Assembly (NCBI GenBank): GCA_013349325.1
Contig: DUZX01000002.1
Span: 1 to 64,000 of the forward strand
Direction of reading: 5' to 3'
Origin: Desulfuromonadales bacterium
GTDB taxonomy: Bacteria > Desulfobacterota > Desulfuromonadia > Geobacterales > Pseudopelobacteraceae
Length of the DNA stretch: 64,000 bases
A program made the translations under genes and the position numbers. Below are positions 41,207-50,125 of the stretch, piece by piece; position 1 is the first letter of the stretch; each line of letters begins with the position of its first letter. The notes beneath the pieces were generated by a model. The model ran no database searches and was not told the DNA's origin. It saw only the letters and a list, made by a program, of their open reading frames with translations.

Positions 41207-42676
41207 ATGGCTAACTTACTGGGACTTGAAGTCAAGACCGTTACCGAAATCGCACCAGAAGAGATCGAGCGGGTTCATAACTGGATCAACTCGGAAGAAT
41301 ATAAAGAGAAAAATTTTGCCCGTCAGGCGCTGGTCATCAACCCGGCTCATGCCTGTCAGCCGCTGGGTGCTCAGCTCTGTGCCCATGGTTTTGAAGGTAC
41401 GCTCCCCTTTGTTCATGGCTCACAGGGGTGCACTTCCTACTACCGTTCGACCCTTAACCGTCACTTCCGTGAACCGGCGCCGGCAGTATCAGATGCCATG
41501 ACGGAAGACGGCGCGGTATTCGGCGGCCAGAACAACCTGCATGAAGGGCTTGAAAATGCTTACGCTCTCTACAAACCGAAAATGATCGCCGTGTTTACCT
41601 CTTGCATGCCGGAAGTTATCGGCGACGACCTGACCGCGTTCATCAAGAACGCCAAACAGAAGGCCTTCATTCCCAAAGAGCTGCCGGTACCGTACGCCAA
41701 TACCCCCAGCTTCAACGGCACCCATATTCATGGTTATGATTCCATGCTGGTTTCGATCTTGCAGAATCTGACTGAGGGCAAGCAGATCGAAGGACGCTGC
41801 ACCGGTAAACTGAACCTGATCGCCGGTTGCGACTTCAACACCGGTGACTATCGCGAATACAAACGCATCCTGAAAGAGTTCGGCATTCCCTACACGCTGC
41901 TGGCTGATATCGGTGATACGTTTGAATCACCCTGCGACGGCACCTATAACATCTATGCAGGTGGCACCAAACTGGAAGACGCCGCCGATTCGATCAACGG
42001 CAAAGCCACTATCGCTATCGGTACCTACGCCACACCGAAAACGTTCAGCTGGATCAAGGACACCTACTCCGGCAAGCACGTCACCATGTCGATGCCGATG
42101 GGTATCGAAAAGACCGATGCTTTTATCATGAAAGTCGCCGAGCTGTTCGGCAAAGAAGTTCCGGCATCCCTGAAAAATGAACGTGGTCGCGCTGTTGACG
42201 CCATGACCGATTCACAGCAGTACATGCACGGTAAGAAGTTCGCCGTCTACGGCGACCCGGACTATCTGATGGGCTACGTCTCCTTCCTGCTCGAAATGGG
42301 TGCCCGTCCGCACCACATCCTCTGCAGTCGCGGCAGCAAAAAGGCCGAAAAGGAGTTGCAGGGACTGCTGGATGGTTCCATGTACGGCACAGGATGCAAG
42401 ATCTACATGAACAAGGATCTCTGGCATCTGCGCAGCCTGGTGGTCACCGATCCGGTTGATGCCATCATCGGCGATACCCACGGCAAATTTGCCGCCCGCG
42501 ACGCCAAGGTACCGCTGTTCCGCTTCGGTTTCCCGATTTTCGACCGCGTCAACAAGCACCGCTACCCGCTGATCGGCTACCAGGGTGTCATCAATATGGT
42601 CACTGAAATTTGTAACAAGTTTATCGATATCAAGGATGAGACGTGTGAAGACAGATTCTTTGAAATGTTGCGCTAA
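41207..42676 (+). CDS. nifK: Nitrogenase MoFe protein beta chain NifK
   Basis: A 489-residue beta subunit. P-cluster cysteines lie in NPAHACQPLGAQLCAHGFEG, VHGSQGCTSYYRSTLNRHF and FTSCMPEVIGDDLTAFIKNA. GYQGVINMVTEICNKFID closes the fold. The protein belongs to the shorter NifK group without the long N-terminal extension of Klebsiella-type NifK. The start follows AAGGAG. Confidence 0.97.
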   Translation: MANLLGLEVKTVTEIAPEEIERVHNWINSEEYKEKNFARQALVINPAHACQPLGAQLCAHGFEGTLPFVHGSQGCTSYYRSTLNRHFREPAPAVSDAMTEDGAVFGGQNNLHEGLENAYALYKPKMIAVFTSCMPEVIGDDLTAFIKNAKQKAFIPKELPVPYANTPSFNGTHIHGYDSMLVSILQNLTEGKQIEGRCTGKLNLIAGCDFNTGDYREYKRILKEFGIPYTLLADIGDTFESPCDGTYNIYAGGTKLEDAADSINGKATIAIGTYATPKTFSWIKDTYSGKHVTMSMPMGIEKTDAFIMKVAELFGKEVPASLKNERGRAVDAMTDSQQYMHGKKFAVYGDPDYLMGYVSFLLEMGARPHHILCSRGSKKAEKELQGLLDGSMYGTGCKIYMNKDLWHLRSLVVTDPVDAIIGDTHGKFAARDAKVPLFRFGFPIFDRVNKHRYPLIGYQGVINMVTEICNKFIDIKDETCEDRFFEMLR

Positions 42677-42705
42677 CCAGTTGAAACCATTTAAATAGCC
42701 CCTCG

Positions 42706-42760
42706 AAGGCCAGTGACACATTCTAAAGAAGTTTTTATAGGATACAGGGTCACTGGCCTT
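42706..42760. other. 12-bp perfect hairpin downstream of nifK
   Basis: AAGGCCAGTGAC (42706-42717) pairs with GTCACTGGCCTT (42749-42760) around a 31-nt loop, 30 nt after the nifK stop. No U tract follows. It may stabilise the nif mRNA 3' end or mark an old insertion boundary at the junction with the che-rsb block. Confidence 0.6.
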
Positions 42761-42859
42761 CACTTATTGGTGCGGTGTACCTGGCGGTGTACTTCAGCGC
42801 CAGATAACTGGAGTCGATGAGATTCGGATAGTGATGGCAGCTGGTATATGCGCTCTCTT

Positions 42860-43279
42860 TCATCTGCCAGTATCTACTGAGGAGGATATAAGCTTCAGTT
42901 CTCGAAGCGCATTACTGATCGCCTTTTGATTTATCGGTTTAACTAAATATAAATCTGCATCAGATTCGTATAACGCCTTTATAACCGTTTCTGGATCACT
43001 AAGCGCAGTCGTCATGATGATTCTTGCCCTTTGCAGAGCAGTAATATTCATCATTTCTTCATTATCGCGGATTTTCCTCACCGCACTTAACCCATCGATT
43101 CCAGGCATCATTATATCCATGAATATCACATCGTACGGGCTCTTTGCTTCATGCGCGCGCAAGAACATTTCCAGCCCCTGCTGACCGCTCATGACACAAT
43201 CAGTAGTACCGTATCTACGGACCATTTCCTTTAAAATGTTGATGGACAATTTGTCGTCCTCAACTATCAAGCATTTCAT
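42860..43279 (-). CDS. Single-domain response regulator
   Basis: A 139-residue receiver with no output domain. It has the acidic pair (IVEDDKLS), phosphorylation Asp in VIFMDIMMPGIDG, Thr in IIMTTAL, and Lys in LYLVKPINQK. It is the last gene of the long minus-strand che-rsb run, 29 nt after the ParA gene. It may be a phosphate sink or an interaction partner. Confidence 0.88.
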   Translation of the reverse strand: MKCLIVEDDKLSINILKEMVRRYGTTDCVMSGQQGLEMFLRAHEAKSPYDVIFMDIMMPGIDGLSAVRKIRDNEEMMNITALQRARIIMTTALSDPETVIKALYESDADLYLVKPINQKAISNALRELKLISSSVDTGR

Positions 43280-43308
43280 TATATAGTTCCATGTTTATAC
43301 ATAACGTA

Positions 43309-44079
43309 TCAGTTCATGCGAGGTTCCAGACGAGCGGAAATCTCACGAGCCGTCAAAGCGTAATCTTCCGCCCCTCTGCAACCTGGCATATAGGCGCGTA
43401 CCGGCTGACGATGGGCAAATGCTTCAGCAAGTTTTATGTCAGTGCGGATCCCGGAAAGCAGCCGCCCCTGGCCGAACTGTCGCGCCACACCTTCAGTGAC
43501 GCTTTTATGTTGACCAATGCGGCGATCAAGCATGATTGGGAGAAAGGCCAGCAGTTTCAATTCTGGATTGAGGTCAGATGCCACCCTGAAGAGCACCCGT
43601 GCAAGATTGCGGATCCCCTCACCGGAAAGGTGATGTGGCATAAAAGGAACCAGAACTTTTCTGGCTGCGCAGAGCGCATTCATCAAGAGGTCATCGAGCG
43701 AAGGAGGCGAGTCAATGATGATCAGATCGTATTGCTCCGTCACTCCTTCATCGTGCAGCGCTCTGGTGAGGCGAGTAGGGTTGCCGTCACAGGAACCATG
43801 CTCAAAGAGGGTATTAGCCGGGATCAGATCCAGATTTGGCCACGCTGTGTGATAAACTGCTTCAGTTAAACGTGAATTGCCTGATTGAAAGAGGCTGTGA
43901 ACCGTGGGGGCGTCTTTAGGTGGAGCAATATTCAATCCGACTGCGCAATGACCCTGAGTATCCATGTCTATCAGCAACACCCGAAGGGATTGCGATGCAA
44001 ATTCGGCGGCAAGATTGACAGACGTCGTAGTCTTGCCTGTCCCGCCTTTACGGTTGGTAATAACAATAATCTCCGCCAT
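43309..44079 (-). CDS. ParA/Soj-type ATPase
   Basis: A 256-residue deviant-Walker ATPase: NRKGGTGKTTTSVNLAAEFA, LLIDMDTQGHCAVGLNIAPP and IIIDSPPSLDDLLMNALCAA. No ParB gene is next to it, which argues against a chromosome or plasmid partition system. Orphan ParA proteins in che clusters (ParC-like) position chemosensory arrays in the cell, a fitting role here (inference). The ATG at 44079 follows AAGGA. Confidence 0.85.
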   Translation of the reverse strand: MAEIIVITNRKGGTGKTTTSVNLAAEFASQSLRVLLIDMDTQGHCAVGLNIAPPKDAPTVHSLFQSGNSRLTEAVYHTAWPNLDLIPANTLFEHGSCDGNPTRLTRALHDEGVTEQYDLIIIDSPPSLDDLLMNALCAARKVLVPFMPHHLSGEGIRNLARVLFRVASDLNPELKLLAFLPIMLDRRIGQHKSVTEGVARQFGQGRLLSGIRTDIKLAEAFAHRQPVRAYMPGCRGAEDYALTAREISARLEPRMN

Positions 44080-44120
44080 AAACTTTCCTTGATGATTCAA
44101 TTTGGCGATGTTACGACTGA

Positions 44121-44492
44121 TCAATTAGGAAGAGCCTGTTTTATCGCATGACGCAAATCAACTCTGCTAAACGGTTTTGCTAAGATTTCTTTGACCCCTA
44201 ATAGCTGCGCTGATTCAAGGTTAAATTCCGCACTGATCGTGCGTCGCCCTCCGGAGATGGCAATGATTGGGATAGTCAGCCCTTGTCGGGACAGTTCCAT
44301 AATTGCTTCGATGCCATCCATGCATGGCATGAGTATGTCTGTAATGATCAGTTCAGGACATATTTGGCTGCAAGCGTGTACCCCTTCTTCTCCGTTTTTG
44401 GCGATCGTTACCCTATGTCCATCTTTTGTCAGCATATCAACCAGCGACTCGCGGAACATATCATCGTCTTCAACAACAAGAATGTGGGCCAT
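44121..44492 (-). CDS. Single-domain response regulator
   Basis: A 123-residue receiver: VVEDDDMFRESL, phosphorylation Asp in LIITDILMPCMDG, IIAISGGRR with the conserved Ser, and Lys in EILAKPFSRV. It lies directly downstream of the histidine kinase gene, which is its likely phosphodonor. Confidence 0.88.
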   Translation of the reverse strand: MAHILVVEDDDMFRESLVDMLTKDGHRVTIAKNGEEGVHACSQICPELIITDILMPCMDGIEAIMELSRQGLTIPIIAISGGRRTISAEFNLESAQLLGVKEILAKPFSRVDLRHAIKQALPN

Positions 44493-44513
44493 ATAAAACT
44501 CCTTTGTATGTTA

Positions 44514-45539
44514 TCAACATTCAGCTTTTGTCACGGGCAGTAGCACCATAAATTCTGTTCCCCGGTGCTCTCCGGTTGTACGGCTTTGGACATCGATGTG
44601 TCCACCCAGTTGGGTAACTATGCCGTGTACTACAGAAAGTCCCAAGCCGTTGCCTTTGCCTGGCTCTTTGGTTGTAAAAAACGGATCAAAAATTCGTCTA
44701 CATACCTCGGGCGTCATCCCCTGACCATTGTCGGCAACTTTCAGAAGAATGGCGTCAGAGCCGTCTTCAAACTTGGCTGGTTCGACATGAAGAGTAACCA
44801 CTCCACGGAAATTCATTGCGTCGATCGCATTGATGCAAAGGTTCATCACGATCTGTTGCAATTGCCCAGGTTCAGCCACGACCAATGCCTGTTCAATGTC
44901 TTCGTGACAGGAAAAAGTGACATCCGCCCTTCTGGAAATATCCAAGAGAAACAGCGCCTCTCGTATTTGAGCAACCAGTTCAACCGGTATCACAGGCTTG
45001 ATCTGATTTTGCCGGGCAAATGTCAGCATCCTGGCGACAATATCTCGGGCACGGAAACTTGCAGTCAATATCCGTTTGATGTATTTATTCCCAGAAGTAC
45101 CGATTGGCAGATCATCCTCCGCCATTTCAGCAGAACTTATAATGCTCGCAAGAATGTTGTTGAAATCATGAGCAATACCGGCCGCCAGAGTGCCGATGGC
45201 TTCCAATTTGTTTGACTGCTCCAAGCGGGAATTCACAATATCCAGGTAGCGCCGTTCCATCTGTTCCCGAAATGCCATGCCATATGCCATGTTCATTTCT
45301 ATTAAAGGCCTGCTCAATTGATCGGCCACTTGGGCAAAAGGCAGCGAAGGATACATTTGCGATAGATGAACTACAGCCTCGTGATGGATCTGTGTCACCT
45401 CGTCAGGAGGAACATTCTGTTCAACCAAGTCGCGCCCCAACTCAAAAGCTTCCGCAAGATGAACCTCAATAGTATTCGCATCCGAATCGATAATTATCTG
45501 TTGAAGTATACGAAAATAGCGTTCAAAGGCTTGTTTCAT
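44514..45539 (-). CDS. Soluble histidine kinase with RsbU-like N-terminus
   Basis: A 341-residue cytoplasmic kinase. Residues 1 to about 90 are helical and match the N-terminal domain of RsbU-type phosphatases, the region that docks RsbT (AFELGRDLVEQNVPPDEVTQ, IHHEAVVHLSQMY). A HisKA domain with His124 (TLAAGIAHDFNNILASI) and a HATPase domain (MNLCINAIDAMNF, VADNGQGM, GNGLGLSVVHG) follow. The normal RsbU phosphatase output is thus replaced by a kinase. It starts inside the RsbX gene (4-bp overlap). Confidence 0.88.
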   Translation of the reverse strand: MKQAFERYFRILQQIIIDSDANTIEVHLAEAFELGRDLVEQNVPPDEVTQIHHEAVVHLSQMYPSLPFAQVADQLSRPLIEMNMAYGMAFREQMERRYLDIVNSRLEQSNKLEAIGTLAAGIAHDFNNILASIISSAEMAEDDLPIGTSGNKYIKRILTASFRARDIVARMLTFARQNQIKPVIPVELVAQIREALFLLDISRRADVTFSCHEDIEQALVVAEPGQLQQIVMNLCINAIDAMNFRGVVTLHVEPAKFEDGSDAILLKVADNGQGMTPEVCRRIFDPFFTTKEPGKGNGLGLSVVHGIVTQLGGHIDVQSRTTGEHRGTEFMVLLPVTKAEC

Positions 45540-46135
45540 GTGGATTTAAACTCTTCGTGGCGGTAAATCAGCACCGAAGCATCGTCATTGGCACGTGCCC
45601 AACTATCCAATATCCTTTGCGCCTTATCGTGTACTGATGTTGTTGGAGGTTCAGAGAATATCTCGCGCAGTGGTATAAACTCGTCCAGCCCGTCCGAGAA
45701 AAGCAGCAGAACTTCTCCCCTCGTCAACAGCACGGTTTCAGGCGTAAAACTCGAAAATCCTCCACCAACAATACCACGCGCACCACCGAACCTGATGTCA
45801 CGGGAGTTCCGCAGCAACATCGCCCGAATATTTCCGACAGCGCCAAGAGTCATTCTACCGGAATCCAGTTCGATAATAGCCAACGCTAAAGCGACACCCC
45901 GTGTATCGCGCAATTGTGCATCACATTTGGAAAATATGGTTTCACACGGACGTTCCAGATTCTCGCCTATACAGGTAAGAGCAGCTTTGGCAGCATAGGC
46001 CGCCTGCTCCCCATGCCCCAGACCATCCGCCAAAGCAGCCACAATGTGCGTGCCGGTATTCCACCATTCGCATTGGTCACCGCTGACCTTTTCACCTGCC
46101 AGTGGACGCACTGCATACCCTATGGTCACAGCCAT
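45536..46135 (-). CDS. RsbX-like PP2C/SpoIIE phosphatase
   Basis: A 199-residue serine phosphatase domain. Metal-binding Asp residues lie in VAALADGLGHGEQAAYAAKA, VLLLFSDGLDEFIP and RANDDASVLIYRHE. RsbX removes phosphate from RsbS and RsbR and resets the stressosome. The length and lack of extra domains match RsbX rather than RsbU. It overlaps the RsbT-like gene upstream by 10 bp. Confidence 0.87.
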   Translation of the reverse strand: MAVTIGYAVRPLAGEKVSGDQCEWWNTGTHIVAALADGLGHGEQAAYAAKAALTCIGENLERPCETIFSKCDAQLRDTRGVALALAIIELDSGRMTLGAVGNIRAMLLRNSRDIRFGGARGIVGGGFSSFTPETVLLTRGEVLLLFSDGLDEFIPLREIFSEPPTTSVHDKAQRILDSWARANDDASVLIYRHEEFKST

Positions 46136-46515
46136 GCACGCGCCTTAACTACGGTACCCTGACCAACCCGACTGTCAATATCCATCTCGTCCATAAGACG
46201 CTTCACACCTGGAAGACCACATCCCAGACCACCAGCAGTGCTATAACCCTCCTGTAATGCCTTTTCTATGTCAGCTATGCCAGGACCATTATCAGTGGCG
46301 ATCAACTCAATACCGGGACGATTTATCAGATTACAGACCTCAAAAAGGCCACCATTGGCGTGCATAAAAAGATTTGCTGCCAATTCCGATGCCGCCGTTG
46401 CAATATAATGAATTCGCACAGTGGCAAATCCGATCATTTTCGCCATTTGTCGTGCCTGGCGACTCGCTTCCGCTATATTTGCTTCATCCGTAACCTGGAT
46501 ACATACTCTGTCCAT
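46126..46515 (-). CDS. RsbT-like serine kinase, second copy
   Basis: A 129-residue GHKL ATPase of the anti-sigma family. The ATP pocket is IATDNGPGIADIEKALQEGY and STAGGLGCGLPGVKRLMDEM. It is close in pattern to the neighbouring RsbT. Two RsbT-like proteins in tandem may recognise different STAS partners, for instance RsbS and the STAS protein next to CheA. Confidence 0.87.
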   Translation of the reverse strand: MDRVCIQVTDEANIAEASRQARQMAKMIGFATVRIHYIATAASELAANLFMHANGGLFEVCNLINRPGIELIATDNGPGIADIEKALQEGYSTAGGLGCGLPGVKRLMDEMDIDSRVGQGTVVKARAWL

Positions 46516-46527
46516 ATCATTCCTCTA

Positions 46528-46941
46528 TCAAACTCTTCTTCTAACCAAGGCGATGGAAACTCTGGTACACCCCGGTGATGATTCAATGGCAAAATCATCC
46601 ATCAATCTGCGGGTGCCTGGTAAGCCGACACCCAAACCGCCACCAGTGCTATATCCATCTTTCATAGCTCTATCAATATCATCTATGCCAGGTCCATTAT
46701 CCTCAACTATTATACGGAGTCGTATCTCTTCCTCCCCCGAAGCATCGGCAATTTCACAAACACCTTCTCCGGCATATTGCACTATATTACGCGTTAGCTC
46801 TGAAACGGCTGTAGCCAAACGGGTCTGATCGGCAAGTGTAAATCCGATCTGATTCGCCACTTGCCTTGCTACGGCACGCGCTCGCACAATGTCGGTAGAA
46901 TCGCGAATAAGCACACGTTCAGGGTCTATCATTTCGCGCAT
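46528..46941 (-). CDS. rsbT: RsbT-like serine kinase
   Basis: A 137-residue GHKL kinase that phosphorylates STAS proteins and leaves the complex on signalling. Motifs are ATAVSELTRNIVQYAGEG, IIVEDNGPGIDDIDRAMKDG and STGGGLGVGLPGTRRLMDDF. The ATG at 46941 follows AAGGGG with 6-nt spacing and overlaps the rsbS 3' end by 23 bp, the usual coupled layout. Confidence 0.9.
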   Translation of the reverse strand: MREMIDPERVLIRDSTDIVRARAVARQVANQIGFTLADQTRLATAVSELTRNIVQYAGEGVCEIADASGEEEIRLRIIVEDNGPGIDDIDRAMKDGYSTGGGLGVGLPGTRRLMDDFAIESSPGCTRVSIALVRRRV

Positions 46942-47332
46942 ATTCATCCCCTTCCAGCGATAGAATAGCATCTCCCCGAACCGCAATACGCGCTTCAAGC
47001 AGTTTCAACCCCTGATCAAGATTAAAAACACAATCGGCTCCTATCAGGTCTCTCCCCATCTCAACCAAAGACATTGCCACATACGGCTGAACTCCGCAAA
47101 TGACAATCTCCGCTCCCAAAAGGCGCGCCATACCAGCGGTATCATTGATAACCCGCGCCATAAAAGAATCAACAACCTCTAAAGCGGTGATGTCGATGAT
47201 GACACCCAGAGCTTCAATTTCTGAAACCTTCCTTAACAGGTCACTCTGAAGCTGGAGAACATCAGCATCGGTGAGTTCTTGCTGGATTGATGTAAGCAGG
47301 ATTTTACCGAGGCGTAAAATGGGAATTATCAT
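46919..47332 (-). CDS. rsbS: RsbS-like STAS-domain antagonist
   Basis: A 137-residue STAS protein (MIIPILRLGKILLTSIQQEL). The phosphorylation Ser is in ALEVVDSFMARVINDTAGMA, and VVICGVQP-type strands follow (AEIVICGVQPYVAMSLVEMG). In stressosomes RsbS holds RsbT until phosphorylated. It overlaps the RsbR stop by 4 bp. Confidence 0.92.
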   Translation of the reverse strand: MIIPILRLGKILLTSIQQELTDADVLQLQSDLLRKVSEIEALGVIIDITALEVVDSFMARVINDTAGMARLLGAEIVICGVQPYVAMSLVEMGRDLIGADCVFNLDQGLKLLEARIAVRGDAILSLEGDEYARNDRP

Positions 47333-48207
47333 GGACGCACTCCCCCAATAAGCTCTATGCGACGACCGACAAGCAACAACGCTTCCGCCAACCCGGAGCG
47401 CAAGGTTGCACGGCTGATGATATTTGAAAAGTTGATACCAAGCTTGGTAAGTGTCTGCGCCCCTTCCGGGCTGATACCGGTCATGACGATACGGGAACCG
47501 AGCAACTGGGCAGCATCAATTACTTTCATGAAGTGTCGGGCGACGCTTGTGTCAAACACCGGCACACCGGTGACATCAATGATTGTGACATTTGCCTCAT
47601 ATCGGGTGATAGCCTCCAAAAGGCGTTCCGTGAATTGACGGGCACGAACGGTATCGATTACCCCCACCAGTGGAAGCAGTAACACATTGTTCCAGAGCAG
47701 AATAATCGGTGTAGAGAGCTCTGATAGCGACAGGCTCTGCTGGGCAATGATACGTTCCCTTGTTTCCACATACATTTCAAACGTAAGTAAAGAGATGCGG
47801 TCAAGCATGTCATTCATAACCCGCAGATAGAGGGCGAGGTCTACCGGAGTTTCACTATATGTACGCAAGAAGTGCCGTGTGAGCACGTTTTTCAGGGTAA
47901 TAATATATTGAGCCGTGTCTGCCGGTTTAAACCCTTTCTTGGCTCGCTCAATACTCAGTTCGCAGGCAATTTTACCAAAAGGGCTGTTCGTACTGATTTC
48001 CGCAGGGGCTTCACCCGAATGGGAGTTAAAAAAAACAGCAAGCTCCTTGAGAAAATCGTTTGCCTGTCGGCTTACTTCCTCTTTATCTACCAAGCCAGCA
48101 TGGGAATGCTCCCAAATTCGCATAATATCGTTCAACCACTCATCGCAAATGGCAACACGGTGCTGTTGCAACAAATTAGCAATTGGGGCAAGGGAATTCG
48201 TAGTCAT
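47329..48207 (-). CDS. rsbR: RsbR-like stressosome sensor
   Basis: A 292-residue protein. The N-terminal helical sensor domain (about 1-150; LLQQHRVAICDEWLNDIMRI, TAQYIITLKNVLTRHFLRTY) resembles the RsbRD N-terminal family. The C-terminal STAS domain has VTIIDVTGVPVFDTSVARHF with a Thr at the usual phosphosite, and GSRIVMTGISPEGAQTL. It would form the stressosome shell with RsbS. The ATG at 48207 follows AAGGAG. Confidence 0.9.
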   Translation of the reverse strand: MTTNSLAPIANLLQQHRVAICDEWLNDIMRIWEHSHAGLVDKEEVSRQANDFLKELAVFFNSHSGEAPAEISTNSPFGKIACELSIERAKKGFKPADTAQYIITLKNVLTRHFLRTYSETPVDLALYLRVMNDMLDRISLLTFEMYVETRERIIAQQSLSLSELSTPIILLWNNVLLLPLVGVIDTVRARQFTERLLEAITRYEANVTIIDVTGVPVFDTSVARHFMKVIDAAQLLGSRIVMTGISPEGAQTLTKLGINFSNIISRATLRSGLAEALLLVGRRIELIGGVRP

Positions 48208-48235
48208 GTTAATCTCCTTAATGTGGTTGTAAGTT

Positions 48236-49489
48236 CTAAAACAGTTCCAGCTTTGGCGGGCCACCATTTGAATCTTGTCCACTCTCACCGTGGCACGCCT
48301 CCAACTCCAGGTATTCCTCAATCAGTTGGGACATCTTTTCGGGTATCTTCTCCAGTCCGATATCAGGAGTTGCCAGTGAGCGGGAAAATTCGAGAAGCAG
48401 ATAGTCGCGCTTTACCACGGTGTCCATAATGCGCTCAATACGTTGCCTTACCACATCCTGGAACTGTATCTGCCCGAGAATCTCGGCAATCTCTGACGCA
48501 AGACTGGTATTGTGCCTGGTCACAACAGCAAAAAGGGTTTTGTAATACTGGCGTAGATCCTCGTAACTATCCTGAAGCTTGTGGATGGAAGAGATAACAT
48601 TGACCGCCTCATTCATTTGTTGTGATGATTCATCCAGCTCGTTGAATTTTAGTCCGCACTTTATTGTATTCTGAGCAGCTGAAAGCCCCTTTTCGATCAT
48701 TACAGCCGCTTTGGCGGAGCGATCCGAAAGCTTGCGAACCTCATCAGCCACAACAGCAAATCCGCGCCCAGCATCACCAGCGCGCGCCGCTTCAATTGAT
48801 GCGTTTAAAGCCAGTAGATTAGTCTGATCACTAATGTCCTTAATTATATCAACTAAATTCTCCAAAGCATCGATCTGAGTGGCCGTTTCTCTGATGGTCT
48901 CCATGTCCTGATGTATCTGTTTTATCCGATCAGGAAGTCCATGCATAAAGTCGCCGATTTGAGTGATAAATGTTACATTGTTGCCGATCTCATCTCCGAG
49001 ACCGGCCGCCTTAAGAGTGGAGTTATTAAGATAATTCAGCAGTGTGTTGGCGGAATCGCTGATTTTACGCACCTCCATAATCAGTGACATTCCTGCGTTT
49101 TCGGTTTCGGCGGCAACTTCATTGAGTCTACTACCGATGACTTCTTCCAGGCGCACATGATTATCCATCATTAGGTTGGCACATTCACCTGAACGGGCTA
49201 ATGAATCTTCGGCTTCCTGAATCTTGGATTTTAATGCGGAGATGCGGCGGGATGAAATCTTCATCAAATAGATATTTGCGGAAATCATAATCAGGGCAGC
49301 TACTCCCATTACGGGAAAAATATGCAATCTGCCCAGCAGACGATCCAGTTCGTTATGAAACAGCATCTCCGACAGACCGCACAGGAAAAACAACACAACT
49401 GCAGCGTATGTGACCCATCCTGGATCTTTAGCGTTGATAATTGAAGACTCTGTGACATTACCGCCAAAACTGTTATTTGCGGACAACAT
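48236..49489 (-). CDS. Methyl-accepting protein without a sensor domain
   Basis: A 417-residue protein. Two closely spaced membrane helices (about 18-38 and 53-75) have almost no extracytoplasmic loop, so no periplasmic ligand domain exists. The signalling tip is [20 protein letters not shown] and [21 protein letters not shown] short helical C-terminus follows. It could sense through the membrane or act as a scaffold linking CheA to the stressosome genes next door. Confidence 0.88.
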   Translation of the reverse strand: MLSANNSFGGNVTESSIINAKDPGWVTYAAVVLFFLCGLSEMLFHNELDRLLGRLHIFPVMGVAALIMISANIYLMKISSRRISALKSKIQEAEDSLARSGECANLMMDNHVRLEEVIGSRLNEVAAETENAGMSLIMEVRKISDSANTLLNYLNNSTLKAAGLGDEIGNNVTFITQIGDFMHGLPDRIKQIHQDMETIRETATQIDALENLVDIIKDISDQTNLLALNASIEAARAGDAGRGFAVVADEVRKLSDRSAKAAVMIEKGLSAAQNTIKCGLKFNELDESSQQMNEAVNVISSIHKLQDSYEDLRQYYKTLFAVVTRHNTSLASEIAEILGQIQFQDVVRQRIERIMDTVVKRDYLLLEFSRSLATPDIGLEKIPEKMSQLIEEYLELEACHGESGQDSNGGPPKLELF

Positions 49490-49490
49490 G

Positions 49491-49868
49491 CTAAGCCCCC
49501 GGCAGCACCTGCTTTATAATTTTAAGTAAATCCGCACCACCCACTGGTTTTACCAGCCAGCCGGTGGCACCCAGTTTTTTTGCCTCGTCGCGCTTTACCT
49601 GCTGATTTTCGGTGGTCATAACCAAGATTGGCATGAAGCGAAACGCCGGCAACGTTCGGGTGTTGCGAATCAACTCAATGCCGTTCATGTTTGGCATGTT
49701 TATATCGGTGATCATCAAATCCGGCTTAAAACCGGCACCCTTCAGCTTGGTAAGCGCCTTAACACCGTCTTCTGCTGTTACGACAGTAAACCCTGATATT
49801 TCCAGATTATTTTTGACGCTCATCAGCATTGTGGCCGAATCATCGACAATAAAAATTGTTTTTGCCAT
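49491..49868 (-). CDS. CheY-type receiver
   Basis: A 125-residue receiver with [20 protein letters not shown], Asp in [13 protein letters not shown], Thr in ILVMTTENQ and Lys in [12 protein letters not shown]. It sits between the STAS gene and the MCP, 14 nt after the STAS stop. AAGGAG precedes the ATG at 49868. Confidence 0.9.
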   Translation of the reverse strand: MAKTIFIVDDSATMLMSVKNNLEISGFTVVTAEDGVKALTKLKGAGFKPDLMITDINMPNMNGIELIRNTRTLPAFRFMPILVMTTENQQVKRDEAKKLGATGWLVKPVGGADLLKIIKQVLPGA

Positions 49869-49882
49869 TGCAGGTGCTCCTT

Positions 49883-50125
49883 TTATTTTTCTGGTTGTAA
49901 GGCACTCTTCAGCCAAAAGCACATATTTGCATCCTTCGGCCAAACAGCGATTCGTATCTTGGCCGCCATAAGCACTTGCAGATTAGCTGGGTGCAGATGT
50001 GTGCACCCCCCGAAATCAATCTTGGCAGCAGGTCGTTTATGCAGGAATTCCAAAAGTCCCTCTGCCTCCTCCACGCCAACTATTTCACGAAACAGCACCT
50101 GATTTTTTTTATAATCTATCGGCAT
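49883..50125 (-). CDS. Small STAS-domain protein next to CheA
   Basis: An 80-residue STAS-like protein with AAKIDFGGCTHLHPANLQVL. No Ser/Thr stands at the canonical position after the Asp-like turn (GGCTHLHP), so phospho-control is doubtful. The start overlaps the cheA stop; GTG at 50128 or ATG at 50125 is possible, both within reach of AAGGAG. It may bridge the chemosensory and Rsb halves. Confidence 0.72.
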   Translation of the reverse strand: MPIDYKKNQVLFREIVGVEEAEGLLEFLHKRPAAKIDFGGCTHLHPANLQVLMAAKIRIAVWPKDANMCFWLKSALQPEK

